This document shows, piece by piece, positions 37,736-49,254 of a DNA stretch of 64,000 nt. Source of the DNA: Microvelia longipes (taxonomy: Eukaryota > Arthropoda > Insecta > Hemiptera > Veliidae); the NCBI GenBank assembly GCA_018340805.1, contig JACMZG010000008.1, positions 56,084,708-56,148,707 of the forward strand, given 5' to 3'. Numbering within the stretch: position 1 is the stretch's first letter; every line of letters starts with the position of its first letter. The position numbers and the translations under genes were made by a program. Below the pieces are notes generated by a model. The model searched no databases and had not been told where the DNA came from. It was given only the letters and a program-made list of their open reading frames with translations.

Positions 37736-38327
37736 AAGGATTCAAATAAAGGTCTATCCGCAAATATAGTTTTAAGCATATAATGATAGTAAAACCGACA
37801 GAAAGAACAGAAAATCCCAGCTAGTTTTACCAACACATTGGGTTACAAGTTTAAAGAACATAAAGTTGGAATACTTCATAAAATTAAAAAAGGCCCTAGA
37901 ATGGATTTGCTAGAAAAATCTGAAATAGTGCGTAGCCAGAGAAAGCCTTTGGTGATAATAATATGAATGAGAGATGCTTGTGAATGAAATGATTGTTAAG
38001 GGCACTATTAAGAAACTGTTTCCCACTCCAGTCGTATAAGGTTAGTTGCACTCAGTCTCAAATTTACAAGACTCAAAAAGAAAAAAAATTCTTCTCACTC
38101 GTAATTTTTTACTCCCTTTCTTTTTAATATTTTAATTGACTATTTTTTATTTTTTACTTCTTGTTTCTTATTGTATTAAATTTATTGTGTACTTATTATA
38201 TTTTATTTATTTGACCGTCCTATTGTTTGTAGGTACTGAGGATAACCTTTATTTGGTTGAAAGCCGGTTTTACTATCATTATATGCTTAAAGCTATATTT
38301 GCGGATAGACCTTTATTTGAATCCTTA
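37736..38327. repeat. Inverted repeat, 62-bp arms, one mismatch
   Basis: Arms 37736-37798 and 38264-38327 match as reverse complements over about 62 bp with a single difference by eye (both contain TCTATCCGCAAATATAG). They enclose about 465 bp with no open frame of interest. The structure ends 96 bp from the donor side of the dystrophin exon at 38423. The opposing open frames at both arms are its by-products. Confidence 0.8.
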
Positions 38328-38422
38328 TAATATAGAATCCACTGGCGATACCGTCACTCAACCAGGTTGTGCAAGTACTATCAACCACATATAAGTCTAA
38401 ACATAGATACGAAAAACACTAC

Positions 38423-38521
38423 CTTTTGCTTATCGATAACTTGCAATATCTCATCAACACTTCCTACGGCTACAGTTTGCTGACGAAGCATTTCCTCACT
38501 GAGGTTCAGCCAATCTCGTAT
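38423..38521 (-). CDS. Dys: Dystrophin, spectrin-repeat exon (downstream of the two)
   Basis: This 99-bp exon (33 codons, phase 0 at both ends) lies on the minus strand between an acceptor ending TTTGTCATAG (38522 upward) and a donor AAG|GTAGTG (38422-38421). It encodes IRDWLNLSEEMLRQQ, three more residues (TVA), then VGSVDEILQVIDKQK. This is the first helix and loop of a spectrin repeat in the dystrophin rod. The human counterpart, recalled, has the pattern x-T-D-W-L-S-L-L-D-Q-V, then V-G-D-L-E-D-I, ending I-K-Q-K at an exon boundary. The insect exon also ends after K-Q-K, so the boundary itself looks conserved. The alternative, another spectrin-family protein such as alpha-actinin or MSP300, is less likely given the V-G-x-x-D/E-I pattern and the K-Q-K junction. 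The following exon is not visible in 1-38422. Confidence 0.88.
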
Positions 38522-38523
38522 CT

Positions 38524-39239
38524 ATGACAAACAACAGAAACAATTACTAATAATATTATTATTACTTTTTATACACACAAAAAACATACTAACTCCCACT
38601 ACAACAAAGCAACCATGCCCTATACAATTAATGGAGTCAACATCGTATCATTTAATTATTATTTATAATAGTTTTTAAGTAATGTCTAATATAAGATATT
38701 TAATAGTTAAAATAATAATTGTATAGCATAAGATAAGACACAGTCGAGATCAGCTTTTAAAACCAGTGGAATTTTATGACGATGGAAAAAATGAAAACAA
38801 AGATATGCTGAAGGTTTAAGGACTGTTCCAAGCATAGCTTTTATAAAACAAGCCCCAGGCAAGAACAATCAGATGGACAGTAAATGGCAGTGACAATTTG
38901 ATGGCCACGATACAAGCGACTTTTTAAATGTATTAGTAAAAACGTTATTTGTTTATAACAGTCAATAAAACCAGAGCTAATGCTAATAATAAAGTGTAAC
39001 AATAACTTCGTATTTTTGTTAAACATTCATAGTAGTAAATGTGCAAAACATTTTAGCCCGATCTAAACAATTTTTGAAGATTTGTGATTTTTTAAATGTT
39101 TGGTGGGTCATTATTGTGGGTTCATGACGACACACATACAACGTAAACAATATAGGATTCAGGAAATTAACAAGGTAGATTTTTGTCCCATTTGGATCTG
39201 AGAAAGCGTGCGAAAGTATAAGTGCCCAATAAAAACGTC

Positions 39240-39241
<2 letters not shown>
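38524..39241. other. Intronic sequence, nothing recognised
   Basis: Acceptor-side flank of the 38423-38521 exon on the minus strand. AT-rich with no repeat matched. Confidence 0.5.
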
Positions 39242-39320
<79 letters not shown>

Positions 39321-39351
39321 TATTATAATATATAATAATATATATTATATA

Positions 39352-39408
<57 letters not shown>
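39242..39408. repeat. (TA)n microsatellite
   Basis: Long TA tract with interruptions by AATA and TTAA. Confidence 0.95.
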
Positions 39409-39411
<3 letters not shown>

Positions 39412-39521
39412 GTGTTTACAACCTCCTGATTAACTTTAAAATATAAGCAGTTTATATTATTAGGTGTCGAGAAATAATGGATAGAGTCAAGCTAAACTAA
39501 ATAATTCTCTACACTCTAGAC

Positions 39522-39611
39522 CAGTGGTTCCCAACCTTTTTTATGCTTGGACCCCTAGAATATCTTGAACTACTTTCCGGACCCCTTGCTATATTATGTA
39601 TGTATTATATA

Positions 39612-39706
<95 letters not shown>

Positions 39707-40218
39707 TTTGTTATTATTATCATATATAAAGGCAAGGTAATTACAAAAAGACGATACAAGAATACTAACGTTTATTAAACAAACGTAGGTAATATTATTT
39801 AAAATATTAGTGGCTCTTTTGTTGCTGCCTCTCATTAATTTTTTCAAAATGAGGAATCTTTTCACTGATTGCTAGGCGCAGATCAGATTCTGGATTGAGC
39901 TTGTTTCTTTGTTTGGTCTTTATTGCTATTAAATTACTAAACCCAAACTCACAAAGATAGGTTGTAACAATTTTTAATATAATTTATAACTTTACTTATA
40001 GTGAACGGATAGTATTAAATAAAATTCTAACTCTAATCAGTATTTAAATAATTCATAAATAAATAATAATCTAATTATTTATTGAAGTAACACATACAAA
40101 AGAAAAAAAATATTTTTTTTTACTTTTACAATATAGTTTGTAAAATTGCTCCCGGGACCCCCTAAAAACTCATTTGGGACCCCCAAGGGGTCCCAGGACC
40201 CCTGGTTGGGAACCACTG
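39522..40218 (-). mobile_element. hAT transposon remnant with perfect 8-bp duplication
   Basis: Both ends read CAGTGGTTCCCAACC inwards (15-bp perfect TIR), and CTCTAGAC flanks at 39514-39521 and 40219-40226. The 8-bp duplication and TIR are classic hAT features. It is internally deleted to 697 bp. A TA tract (about 39606-39702) has expanded inside it and creates the spurious Ile/Tyr-rich frames on both strands. The element retains the C-terminus of a transposase on the minus strand. Confidence 0.93.
39807..39968 (-). pseudogene. hAT transposase C-terminal relic
   Basis: The minus-strand frame reads TTYLCEFGFSNLIAIKTKQR, then NKLNPESDLRLAISEKIPHF, then a short tail and TAA at 39809-39807. This is the hATC dimerisation end typical of ZBED5-like transposases, with the family's C-E-x-G-F-S and S-D-L-R-L-A motifs. 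The rest of the transposase is gone, so it cannot move DNA on its own. Confidence 0.85.
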
Positions 40219-40226
40219 CTCTAGAC

Positions 40227-40651
40227 AATCAATCCTTATTGAAACCTCCTCTAAGAGTGGCATAAGGTTATAACAAAACAATTACCGTCTCCTTTTAATT
40301 AACATTTAGTGTTTAGGTTTGTATTTTAAACGTTCTACTATATCACTGTATTCTTTATTTAGTTATATTAATAGTCGAAGGAGTTCAGGTAACTTTCTCG
40401 AAGTTCTTAAGTTCTCCCCTCGAACCAATAGGTCTCCCGTCCTCTATTAATAATACCTAGAGGTATTATAATTAGGTATCCATAGAACTATGGATACTGT
40501 CATCTACAAAAATGAACTAGTGTTTACTTATGGCAAACTTCAGCAGATTACTAAAACATAGATTAAATCGTGAAGATTTACACTGCGCGGAAGACTACGC
40601 AGTTTATTATAGATTAAATCATTAGTTGTTTTGACAGAGATTTTGTGGTAT
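40227..40651. other. AT-rich spacer
   Basis: Small palindromes (AATACCTAGAGGTATTA near 40447) only. Confidence 0.5.
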
Positions 40652-40771
40652 TAAAAAACCCACTAGAATTAAAAACAATTAATATATTGTCAACCACAAT
40701 AGTATATTTCAGTACATATACTATTTTGGTTGAAAATATATTAAATTTTTTAATTCTAGTGGGTTTTTTTT
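40652..40771. mobile_element. Palindromic MITE, about 120 bp
   Basis: Arms TAAAAAACCCACTAGAATTA and TAATTCTAGTGGGTTTTTTT pair, and the inner blocks (CAACCACAATAGTATAT / ATATACTATTTTGGTTG) also pair. The whole element therefore folds. TATTA occurs at both borders. Confidence 0.8.
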
Positions 40772-42019
40772 ATTAAACATTATGACTAATACATAGTGTC
40801 ACCAACTCAGTCAAACATTGTTAAAGCAGTTAAAAATAAAAATTTACTTAAATAAATTATCCAATGACTAACAATCTGTTTTTAAGTTGAAATATAATTA
40901 TATTTATCGTTTCACCCTTAATCGGTTTGGTTGTAAGTAGAGAATTAAATGCATAGATAAGGTTTCTTAAGGCTAGATATATATGGTTAAGGTTGACCAA
41001 TATCTTTCCAAGCCTCTTAACTATAGGATTGATAATCCTATTAACTTCCCTATGCTTGTAAATAGTAGCAATCTAACGTTTGCACTCTACAGTGTTGAAC
41101 AATAAAACAAATTAAAACTGAAAAAAAAAGTCGAAAAAATGTAGATAATTAAATAATACTGGTAAAAAGTTAGTTTAACTAAATATAATTATTAAATAAA
41201 TGAAAATAAATAAAACATTTGAAACCAAATTTTTAACTGCATCAAACTCTATCTCAGCTCTCACAGTAATTATGAGTAGAATTAAATCAAGGCTTTGAGC
41301 TTAAATAAAACATAAATTTGAGAAAAAATACAAATAAGGTAATTAAAAAAAGGCATTATTCCTAAATATTGCAATATTAAACATTATTAAAAAAAAGCAA
41401 ATTCATTTCATCACTTAAAAAAATAAATGAGACCAACGTAATAATCTATACAGAAAGCAAACAAATAAAAAAGCCTATAAAGTAAAATATAAAGTAGTCA
41501 AATATAAACCAATTTTTTAGGGATAGGCCTAAAGAGGTAATATCAAAAAATTAATGAGTAAAAATGTAAAAAAGAATAAAACAATAGACAAGAGCCTTTA
41601 ACAATGTCAAGTAGTTACTACGGAATCTCTTTAAGAGCTGAAACAATAAAGAACCTCTTATAAAACAAACAAATACTGTTGGTTTAACCAGTCTACGTAG
41701 AACTGAGGACAAGAGAGGAACGATAATACAAGAATGAAACAAAAAAGTACAACTATAAAACTAAGTATTGTACAAGAACAGTTAAAGTAAATAAAGATTT
41801 CTCTATAACAGAACTTATAACATTCTTACTTATTATTACAACAAGAAGCCTTCCGAAGGACCACCGCTAGGCCCCCTCGCTTCCGTCAGGCCGCTTTGTC
41901 ATATTACTAGTCTATATAAGTGGCATCCTGACACAAACGAATTTGCGAATTTGATAAGATTTTATTTCGTTTAATGTTATTGATAAAACCAAAACAAATG
42001 CTGATAATTTTTTTAACTG

Positions 42020-42079
<60 letters not shown>

Positions 42080-42811
42080 CTTATTATCCTTAAGTTTTAA
42101 TTTTTTAGTATCAACTTGAATTTGATTTTTTTATTATATATACGAAATCTATAAATTAGTTACCACAGTATTCTAATGAAGTCTATTAAAATGTGAAAGA
42201 CCACGTTAGAGAGATTTTTTCAATGAATATGTTTTACAAAGACAGGATACAGTAAAAGTTATTAACAAAAACATTTTTATAAATATTATTGTAAAGGAAT
42301 AAAGAAGAAAATGTTTGCTAAGTTCAAAAAAACACAGAAAAGCGAAGAGGGGATAAAAAGAAAAGACAAATTGTAAGCAATGAATGGGTTTTTAGAGAAA
42401 AAGGTTATTTCTATTGTATAAACGTCAGAACAATAGGAATGGATCGAGTGGACCAGCAGGATGTATAGTAGAGAAAGATGAGACAAATATATCATGAGAC
42501 CTGTTGGCCACAAATAAAACTAACTTTTCACACCTTATCTTTTTATCTTTTCCTATAAAAAACCTCCAAATTCTCTGGAGTAAAATAAGTCCTATAAGAC
42601 CTAACAGTAATAATACCTAATAATAATAAATAAGACCTACGAAGTGCATTATAGAAGACATAGGATATATAGGTCAAACAGTACAATAAGTGTATTTATT
42701 TATGTACAAAAATAATTGTTGTTTTTGGCAATTTAAATAAAGTAAATCTACCAATATTTATTTTCCTTCATTAAGTCTAGAGTAGTAGTAGCGCATGTAG
42801 TATTTTATCTT
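40772..42811. other. AT-rich intronic sequence, with a (TA)n tract
   Basis: 42025-42076 is a (TA)n microsatellite. A GC patch near 41850-41900 has no frame. No gene recognised. Confidence 0.55.
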
Positions 42812-43110
42812 CTAGCATGGTGGTCCGCATGCCGGGCGAATTTCCTTTGAAGTGCGAGTTTACGTGCTTAACAACCCATTTCTTGCTTAAGAATCCGATT
42901 TTTGTATATTTATATCTTGAGCAGTTACTCAATTATCAAGCACTACTCGTAACTAATTTCTTTATATTTTCTAAAGGAAATGCACATCATTACCCTGTTG
43001 GTTATACAAAAGTATGCTGTTAAAATTGGCAGTGCACACCACTATTTGTACTAGTTTAAAGCTTAGTTAGTGTTTAAGTTCTTAGCGAATTTCCTTTGAA
43101 AAATACAGAA
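42812..43110 (+). mobile_element. tRNA-related SINE, family B, partial
   Basis: It begins CATGGTGGTCCGCATGCCGG and GCGAATTTCCTTTG, continues AACAACCCATTTCTTGCTTA and CAGTTACTCAATTATCAAGC. It ends CTATTTGTACTAGTTTAAAG and a repeated GAATTTCCTTTGAAAAATA. It matches 61252-61585 along its length. The plus-strand open frame inside is not a gene. Confidence 0.75.
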
Positions 43111-43537
43111 AAAACGAGTAGTATTAGATAATTGAATAACTGCGTAAGTTATAAAGCATATACCGAAACCTCAAGCAGCTCTATTGAAGTATAAGTAAAA
43201 TTGAGCCATAGCCCGTCCTAGAATTTTTGTTACTCGTCTTCAAAATAAAATTAGAATAAAGGTGAACCATTCTGGTTTGGCGACAGGCTGTCCAGGATCG
43301 AATTTTAAGAACAAATCCAAGAGACCTAAAAATAGCAGAAAATCGAATACTGCAATAATTTCTGGCTCCTTCATCACGTACTTCGACCAACTAAGCAACT
43401 GTGGACAATTATATGAAATGTTATAAGCGAATTAAAATTTACTGATCTAGAAAATACTGTTTTATTTATTATTAAACCATAATTCAAAATTTCATTAAAC
43501 GCTAAGCCCGCAAAACTTCGTAATATATAATAAAGTC
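43111..43537. other. Intronic sequence, nothing recognised
   Basis: The open frame on the minus strand (43181-43390) has no family resemblance. Confidence 0.5.
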
Positions 43538-44277
43538 TTGGGTCGCGAGGCAGTTACCATGAAATTATTTGGGTCGCGGGGTAGTTACCATAAAATTATT
43601 TGGGTCGCGGGGTGGTTACCATAAATTTATTTGGGTCATGGAGTAGTAATATGGGGGGAGTGGTAGTAACTACCAGGCAAGTAGGCCACGTTGTTGGGCC
43701 CTTTTTGCCATCTCCCTAAGATAGCGTTCTACTCCTTTTAATTTCAAGTGTAGGTATATTCTAATCTAGACAGAAAAGACGTTAATTTCTATGGTTCCTC
43801 TCATGCTTTTTCAAGCAATCATACATATTTTCAATGACTCATAGTTTAGTGAAAACTAGGAACAACACCTGCTCTCACTGTTAAACCAAACCTCTATACA
43901 CTTTAAACTACAAGGCAGACACACTATAGTATTATAATATGGGTCCTAAATTTTGCCTATACCCAGTTTCATTTAGGGTTAGGGACATCTGACAACGCAC
44001 AGGCTCCAGACCACCGGCTTTACGTCCCGCAGAATTTTTATACCTCTTATAAAATACCAGAGGCCCGTGCTGGGATTGAACTCATGACTAAATAAACTCG
44101 GAAGTTTAAAGTCCATTCATTCTGTGTGGCCGCCTACCTTAACCACTAAACCACGGGTGACTCCTGGGTCACGGGGTAGTAAATAGTAAAACCCAAACCA
44201 TAAAATTATATGGGTCGCGGGATATACTTACCATAAAATTATTTGGATCGCGGATCAAAAAGGTCGAAAACGCTGGA
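43538..44277. mobile_element. hAT-like element end with 32-bp tandem units, split by a SINE
   Basis: Units TGGGTCGCGGGGTAGTTACC plus ATAAAATTATTT repeat about every 32 bp (43538-43649). They resume after the SINE (44166-44277). The end is GGATCAAAAAGGTCGAAAACGCTGG, split here as GGATCAAAAAGG and TCGAAAACGCTGG. The GGGTCGCG...GGTYGAAAACCGCTG style is common near hAT ends. The opposite end was not found. Confidence 0.6.
43650..44165 (-). mobile_element. tRNA-related SINE, family A, full copy
   Basis: Read on the minus strand it begins GAGTCACCCGTGGTTTAGTG, with an A box TGGTTTAGTGG and a B box GAGTTCAATCC about 65 bp later. It ends in GTGGCCTACTTGCCTGGTAG and CCACTCCCCCCATAT. The flanks GGGTCATGGAGTAGTAA (43633-43649) and GGGTCACGGGGTAGTAA (44166-44182) are a 17-bp duplication with two differences, though they also resemble units of the host array. 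It is the counterpart of 964-1457. Confidence 0.82.
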
Positions 44278-45810
44278 CTTAAAAGCAAAAAGTAAATACT
44301 TTAAGTGTTCATTATAATTTATAAACAAAACATCCGTCTGGTTTTGTTTGATACCAAAATGTCCAACAGCTCGCCAAAGCGTAACCTTGAACAACTAGTT
44401 CCTACTTTGACTAATTACTAAATTGAAATATTTGGACAAAACATTCATTTTCATGTTTAACAAAACATTTTATCAACAAAACATGTTCACAAAAATGTAT
44501 TTTCTAAATTATGTATTTTAGAGACAGATTTTCGTCATGAAGTTTATAACATAAATCATTCATTTTATAAAATTCAATATATGTAATATGTTTTATTCAT
44601 TTTAGAACCAAGAAAATATATCATACTAAATTTTAAAAGAAATATTCATATTCAAAGCAATGCCTACATAGAGGACATTACAGTTTCCATACACAACTCA
44701 AACAATAAAAAAATCGAAGATAAAAAATATTGGAATATTGGCACGACGAGAAAGAGAGAATTTTAATGAAAAGGAGCGACCAGGAGCTTTGCAATATCAT
44801 GCCATATGAAAAGTTAGAAGACCTGACGGAATACGAAATGTAAAACAAGAAAATACTTTAAATGTTCACATGTAGGCAAAAGCTTTAGAAATTCGAAGAT
44901 AAAGGTTTTAACATGAGATTGGAAAAATCAAGCTCCTTAAAAATCGATATACACATTAAACAGAATAAATACACCAGATTTAAATACTATTCATATTTTT
45001 ATTTAGTGGAAGCAAATCGTTGTAATCAACGTCGAAGCGGTTAGCACCAAATGACACCTAAACCAGTAACAGCGAAAGACACACACTTTCTTGGTTATTT
45101 ATTAAAATGTGTAATATGCAAAGTTTGCTAATTCACAGTTTCACGATAAAACGAGTTTATTCTGACCATTTTGTTTTACTCTTGTAAATGTAAACAAACT
45201 ATTTATGGTACTCAATTTTTTTGTTTTTATTGCATTCATTTGTACATTTTAGTGTAAAATGTTAATAATTTGTGTTATGAATACGATTTGTCACATCCAA
45301 AAGAAGTTTAAGTGCAAATGTTTAAATACTAGGTTGGTTTAAATTACTTAAAATGAGCGGTTAGTTAAACTTTTTTTCCGGGTGCACTTCATAAGTTAGT
45401 ACATTTTTGCGAGTTATATTTATTTTTTTCCCTTCAAATATTAATTGTAATTAGTAATTTAACAACTTTAACCAAAAAGAATAGAAAGAATATAATAAAA
45501 GCAAACATAATTCTAAGTTATATTTAAGGCAATACATTGCCATCTGTATGTTCTTCAAAACCTAAATAAAAACAAGTAGAGTTTACCTTTACTATAGTTT
45601 CTCTTTTTCTTTTTAACTAATTTATTCTAACAATTATTTCACAGAATTTAATATAAAAGCATTAAACTATCACGTACATATTAAAGTACGAAAACGCGAT
45701 AAAAAGTAAAACCTATGAGTAAAACTCACCTAGCGTTATCAGGGTTGCCAGTAAAATTAAGTAAAAAACCCGTAAATCCTAATAGGCGCATGCGCAGTTT
45801 TTTTATTTTT
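44278..45810. other. AT-rich intronic sequence, nothing recognised
   Basis: No exon, RNA gene or matched repeat. Confidence 0.5.
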
Positions 45811-45960
45811 GAATTCTACGTTGTATCGACACGTCGATGTCTCGAAACGACGTAACATCAACACTTTAACCATGATTTGGTTGAAGTGTCGATACAACGT
45901 AAAATTCAGCTACGAAAAGTGTCGACGTTATGTAGTCTAAAGACATCGTCGTGTCGAGAC
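45811..45960. mobile_element. Complex palindromic element, about 150 bp
   Basis: Two interleaved inverted repeats: GAATTCTACGTTGTATCGAC with TCGATACAACGTAAAATTC, and ACACGTCGATGTCTCG with its diverged partner near 45918-45957 (AGACATCGTCGTGT). The region is rich in CG dinucleotides (TCGACAC, CGACGT) compared with its flanks. Probably a MITE. Confidence 0.65.
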
Positions 45961-47042
45961 TACGATACGGAATATCTCTATGCGATACGGCACCTAGTTA
46001 CAATATAATATAACGAAAAATATCAGTTACTGCCAATAAAACAACACTAAAATCTGTAAATAAAACAAAACAAATATTATGAATATTTAGGATTTTTATT
46101 AGTTTACTTGAGTGAATTGGTAAGCCTGATTTTACATTAAATATCATATGATTTTTTTCGAACCACATGCATCGAAAAAACGTAAACAAATGGATTTGTG
46201 TAACTTTTAGAAAATCATTCTAGTCGTTATTTCTTTAAATATAGATTACCATGCTAAATTAAATCATTTTTATCACTGCGAGATTTATAGAAGGTAAGAT
46301 AAATAACTGTAAAACGTTTAATAAGTTTTTAAATAAAGTAGTAAATGCAGTTTCACAAATGATTGTGAAATGCGTTCGTCAAAGTTAATAAAGGAATATT
46401 GACAAGAAATATTGTAATAATAAACTAATCTACAACCAAATAGTTGTGAACTAATAATAAAATATATTTTTGATAAATTACCAAAACAAATAAGAATAAA
46501 ATAATTGTAAGAATAATCATTATTTTGATAACAACAATTGACGACAAGTAACAACAACAAATAATAATTATGTAAATAATTAAATAAGCAAATAATTTGA
46601 TCTGACCCCCAAAAAGATTAAATATATGTAAAATATACAGGGTTAAGTTCAACGTAATCCCCGATTTTCGAATAGATAAATAAAATAATTGTAAAGTTAA
46701 ACCAAATAAATAGGTGCGAGGACTAAATTTTAGGTTAGAACCCTTTGTCATTCCCCGTTTATCCCAGTTGAAACCATAAAATACGGGTCATAGTAACCGA
46801 CACACGGCGACGCTCCTCGAGCCGTTTCGGGGTCCGGTGGTCTCCAAGCAGGGCCACATTGTTGTTGCTTCATATTATTTGATATAAAAGACATATTAAC
46901 ATCTATTTAGCGAATTTACGACTGCTAAATTACTAAATGTATCATAGACTTTATAGACGCTTACAATACAGACATACATGTATTGTACAGTATGTCAATA
47001 TTCATGTACATATTCATTTGTACATATGAATATGTACAAATT

Positions 47043-47074
<32 letters not shown>

Positions 47075-47093
47075 ATATATAATATATATATAT

Positions 47094-47158
<65 letters not shown>

Positions 47159-47617
47159 TATTTTTGGAATCAGGAAGTCAATTAAAATCGATTTCTTGTA
47201 CTCCCCCTTTAACTACCATCATTCAAACAACGTCATGAGAATAATTTTCTAATAAAAATTCGCAAAAAAGGCTGTAGGATTGAGTTAGATTTGCACACGC
47301 TTGAAAACATCATTACAGGATTACTCTGGATTTTGTTGGAATTGCTTAACTAATGGAATAAAAATATAACTAATTTTCATAAGTAATACAACTATAAAAG
47401 CTATATAATCTGAAAACCATAGAGACATGTAACTTTAATTATTTTTACATTGTTACTGGTGTTGAGCGTGACATATTGAGTTAACACCCTATGGCAATAT
47501 AATTGGGCATATAAGAGACATAAATGCATTTGATTTTTATAATATAGTCATAAAACTTAAATTTTTAGTTGAATCATTATTCTTTTGACTTTTAGAGATC
47601 CAAACATAAATTAAAGA
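45961..47617. other. AT-rich upstream flank of the nested gene
   Basis: It contains a (TA)n tract (about 47041-47151) and a GC-richer patch (about 46795-46855, with CGGCGACGCTCC and GGTCCGGTGGTCTCC) of unknown nature. A promoter for the nested gene should lie here, but I cannot place one in this composition. Minus-strand open frames at 46318-46751 look like low-complexity chance frames. Confidence 0.5.
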
Positions 47618-47746
47618 ATGGAATGCTTTAAAGCTGTTGAAGCTAGAGAGCCAAAAGGAGCGGAGCAGAGCGTAACTTTGCGGTACTCTAATGGTATCCA
47701 CCAAGAACATGTTTATCCTTCCTCCTATACAAGCGGAACTCTTGAG
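47618..47746 (+). CDS. Nested RS-rich protein gene, first coding exon
   Basis: This is the first coding exon of an unrecognised gene lying antisense inside the 19.4-kb dystrophin intron. The ATG at 47618 is preceded in frame by TAA seven to five bases earlier, so it is the natural start. It gives 43 codons beginning MECFKAVEAREPKG and ending YPSSYTSGTLE. The donor GAG|GTAAAT at 47747 is strong and leaves phase 0, matching the acceptor at 48478. The frame stays open past the donor to 47875, but that extension is fragment sequence of the foldback repeat, which supports splicing at 47746. An acceptor-like TTTGACTTTTAG ends at 47595, so a non-coding 5' exon may lie upstream. Residues 1-43 show no motif I know. 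Confidence 0.7.
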
Positions 47747-48477
47747 GTAAATAAGTTCAAAGGATACTTGTTTTTATACCAAGCTTTTAATCTCTCGCAT
47801 AAATACATTGGGAACTCCGATGATAACAGACACCACGCATACACACTGACAAACAACTTTGTAAAAACCATTTAGGAGGTCTTTAAAAACACTTGAAACG
47901 GACAATTCAGGTAGAATCTCGGTTTCGGATACATCAAGCAAATACAATACTTTTCCTATCCACCAACGTTATAATGAGAAAACGTTATAATTAAAAAAAA
48001 AAATAATTAAAAATATTTTCAAAGACAAATTTTGTGAAGCAACAGGCAACTATAGCGTGCCGTCTTGCAAACATTATTAACAAAATATAATACAGGAGAT
48101 AATTAACATATATCAAAGCCATGTTTAATCTGGTAGGGTTGAAGAGTTACATATAATATTCTTATAAGAGATAATTTTGTTTTTAGAATAAGTTATGCTT
48201 ATTTCAGACATTAAGACAGAATTATGCGTAGTTGTAAATAATACATAAAATAATTTCGGCCCGTAGCTGCTACGCTGTCATACTGCTGTGGTATTATCTG
48301 TTGTTACATGGAATTTCGTCATGTATTTAGCGAATTTTTATCGCCATGGTTCAATTAAGATGATAATCAGTCTAAATGAAATTGGTTTCATCCAATTTTA
48401 AAACTAAGTAGAGTTCAAACTAGAGTTACACTTATTCTGTATGTTCAATTAGTCTAGATCCAAGTTGACTGTTGCAG
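47747..48477 (+). other. Intron 1 of the nested gene, with a foldback-family end
   Basis: This is the GT...AG intron between the first two coding exons. Its first part (about 47770-47985) is the left end of the 5S-type foldback family in minus orientation. It includes the long-TIR block ending near CTTTTCCTATCCACC. The rest is AT-rich with no feature seen. Confidence 0.6.
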
Positions 48478-48773
48478 GTAACAATACAGCAAAAGAAAGC
48501 AGTAACTAAGATAACAAATGAAGGGTTTACTTCTTCGACAACTTATAGTAAACAAACATTAGAAGCTGTATTGGTGCAGAGGAAAGTAGCATCAATGCAA
48601 TGTGACCCGCCTCTAATCACCAGTGTACCTGGGTATTTAGCATACGTGCCTCCACCAATGCCAGACTGTTCAATCAAAGACGAATTAGTTCAACGACAAG
48701 AAGAATTTATCATCGAGTGTATGTATCCAAAGCGAATACTACCCAGCAATGTCAAGCTTCGAGACGATAACAG
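48478..48773 (+). CDS. Nested RS-rich protein gene, second coding exon
   Basis: The acceptor TTGACTGTTGCAG ends at 48477 and the exon opens in phase 0 with VTIQQKKAVTKITNEG. It carries 98 codons plus two bases (residues 44-141 and part of 142) and ends at AACAG|GTTAAC (48774). The peptide is non-repetitive, with VLVQRKVASMQCDPPLITSV, a proline patch YLAYVPPPMPDCSIKDEL and an acidic stretch RQEEFIIECMYP. The composition is that of an ordinary folded domain, unlike the RS exon that follows. I do not recognise the family. If the donor is not used, the frame stops at 48793-48795 beside overlapping AATAAA signals (48787-48796). This would give a short protein of about 148 residues without the RS domain. 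Confidence 0.72.
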
Positions 48774-49254
48774 GTTAACCCTTACAAATAAATAAATCAA
48801 ATTTAACTTTTTAATATGAAACAAGGGCCTTCGGGCCCTAATATTATCTTTTAAGGTATTATTGGATCCTCAAAGTGGTTGTAGCGACCTGGGCCGGGTT
48901 TTTCACATTAGAGCTTCAAGAAAGATCAGAATTACTATTTATTTCCCCGACCGTATTTTAAGTTTTCCGATTATAAAACGGTTTTCAGTACGAATGCAGT
49001 GATTCTGAAGCGGGCGTTCTCAAATCAGCACATAATTAAATACCATTGTCCTGGCATAATTTTGCTCTTTAATTTTACTAATTTTTGTTACAATTTTTGC
49101 GGAATCAGCTCACTAGGTTAGTTGACATAAAAAACCTAGTTTTTAATAAAAATCCTATTCTCAAAAGGTTGATTGAAGAAATAAAAATTACTAAAACACT
49201 AAAATTTAATGCTTTTAACTCATTAAACAATGCTCCTCTATTCATTACTTTCAG
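48774..49254 (+). other. Intron 2 of the nested gene
   Basis: GT...AG intron of 481 bp. It contains possible early polyadenylation signals (48787-48796) and a compact GC hairpin AGGGCCTTCGGGCCCT at about 48824-48839. The downstream RS reading frame is open back to about 49085. That part has no ATG at its head, and the better acceptor is at 49254, so I treat 49085-49254 as intronic. Confidence 0.6.

Larger units (their letters stand above)
1..38422 (-). other. Dys: Dystrophin intron, incomplete (runs off the left edge)
   Basis: This lies downstream of the KQK exon on the minus strand. The next exon should begin with a spectrin helix rich in E/Q/L (L-E-Q-K-K-P-Q-L-like in the family as recalled). 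I searched by eye for the reverse complement and found nothing convincing with AG/GT borders. If that is right, the intron exceeds 38.4 kb, consistent with the well-known giant introns of this gene. Its contents are listed separately. Confidence 0.65.

Noticed and set aside
39543..39865. Ile/Tyr-repeat open frames on both strands
   Set aside because: They are produced by the (TA)n expansion inside the hAT remnant.
47747..47875. Continuation of the nested gene's first exon to the stop at 47875
   Set aside because: The extension is mostly foldback-family sequence, and a strong in-phase donor lies at 47746/47747.
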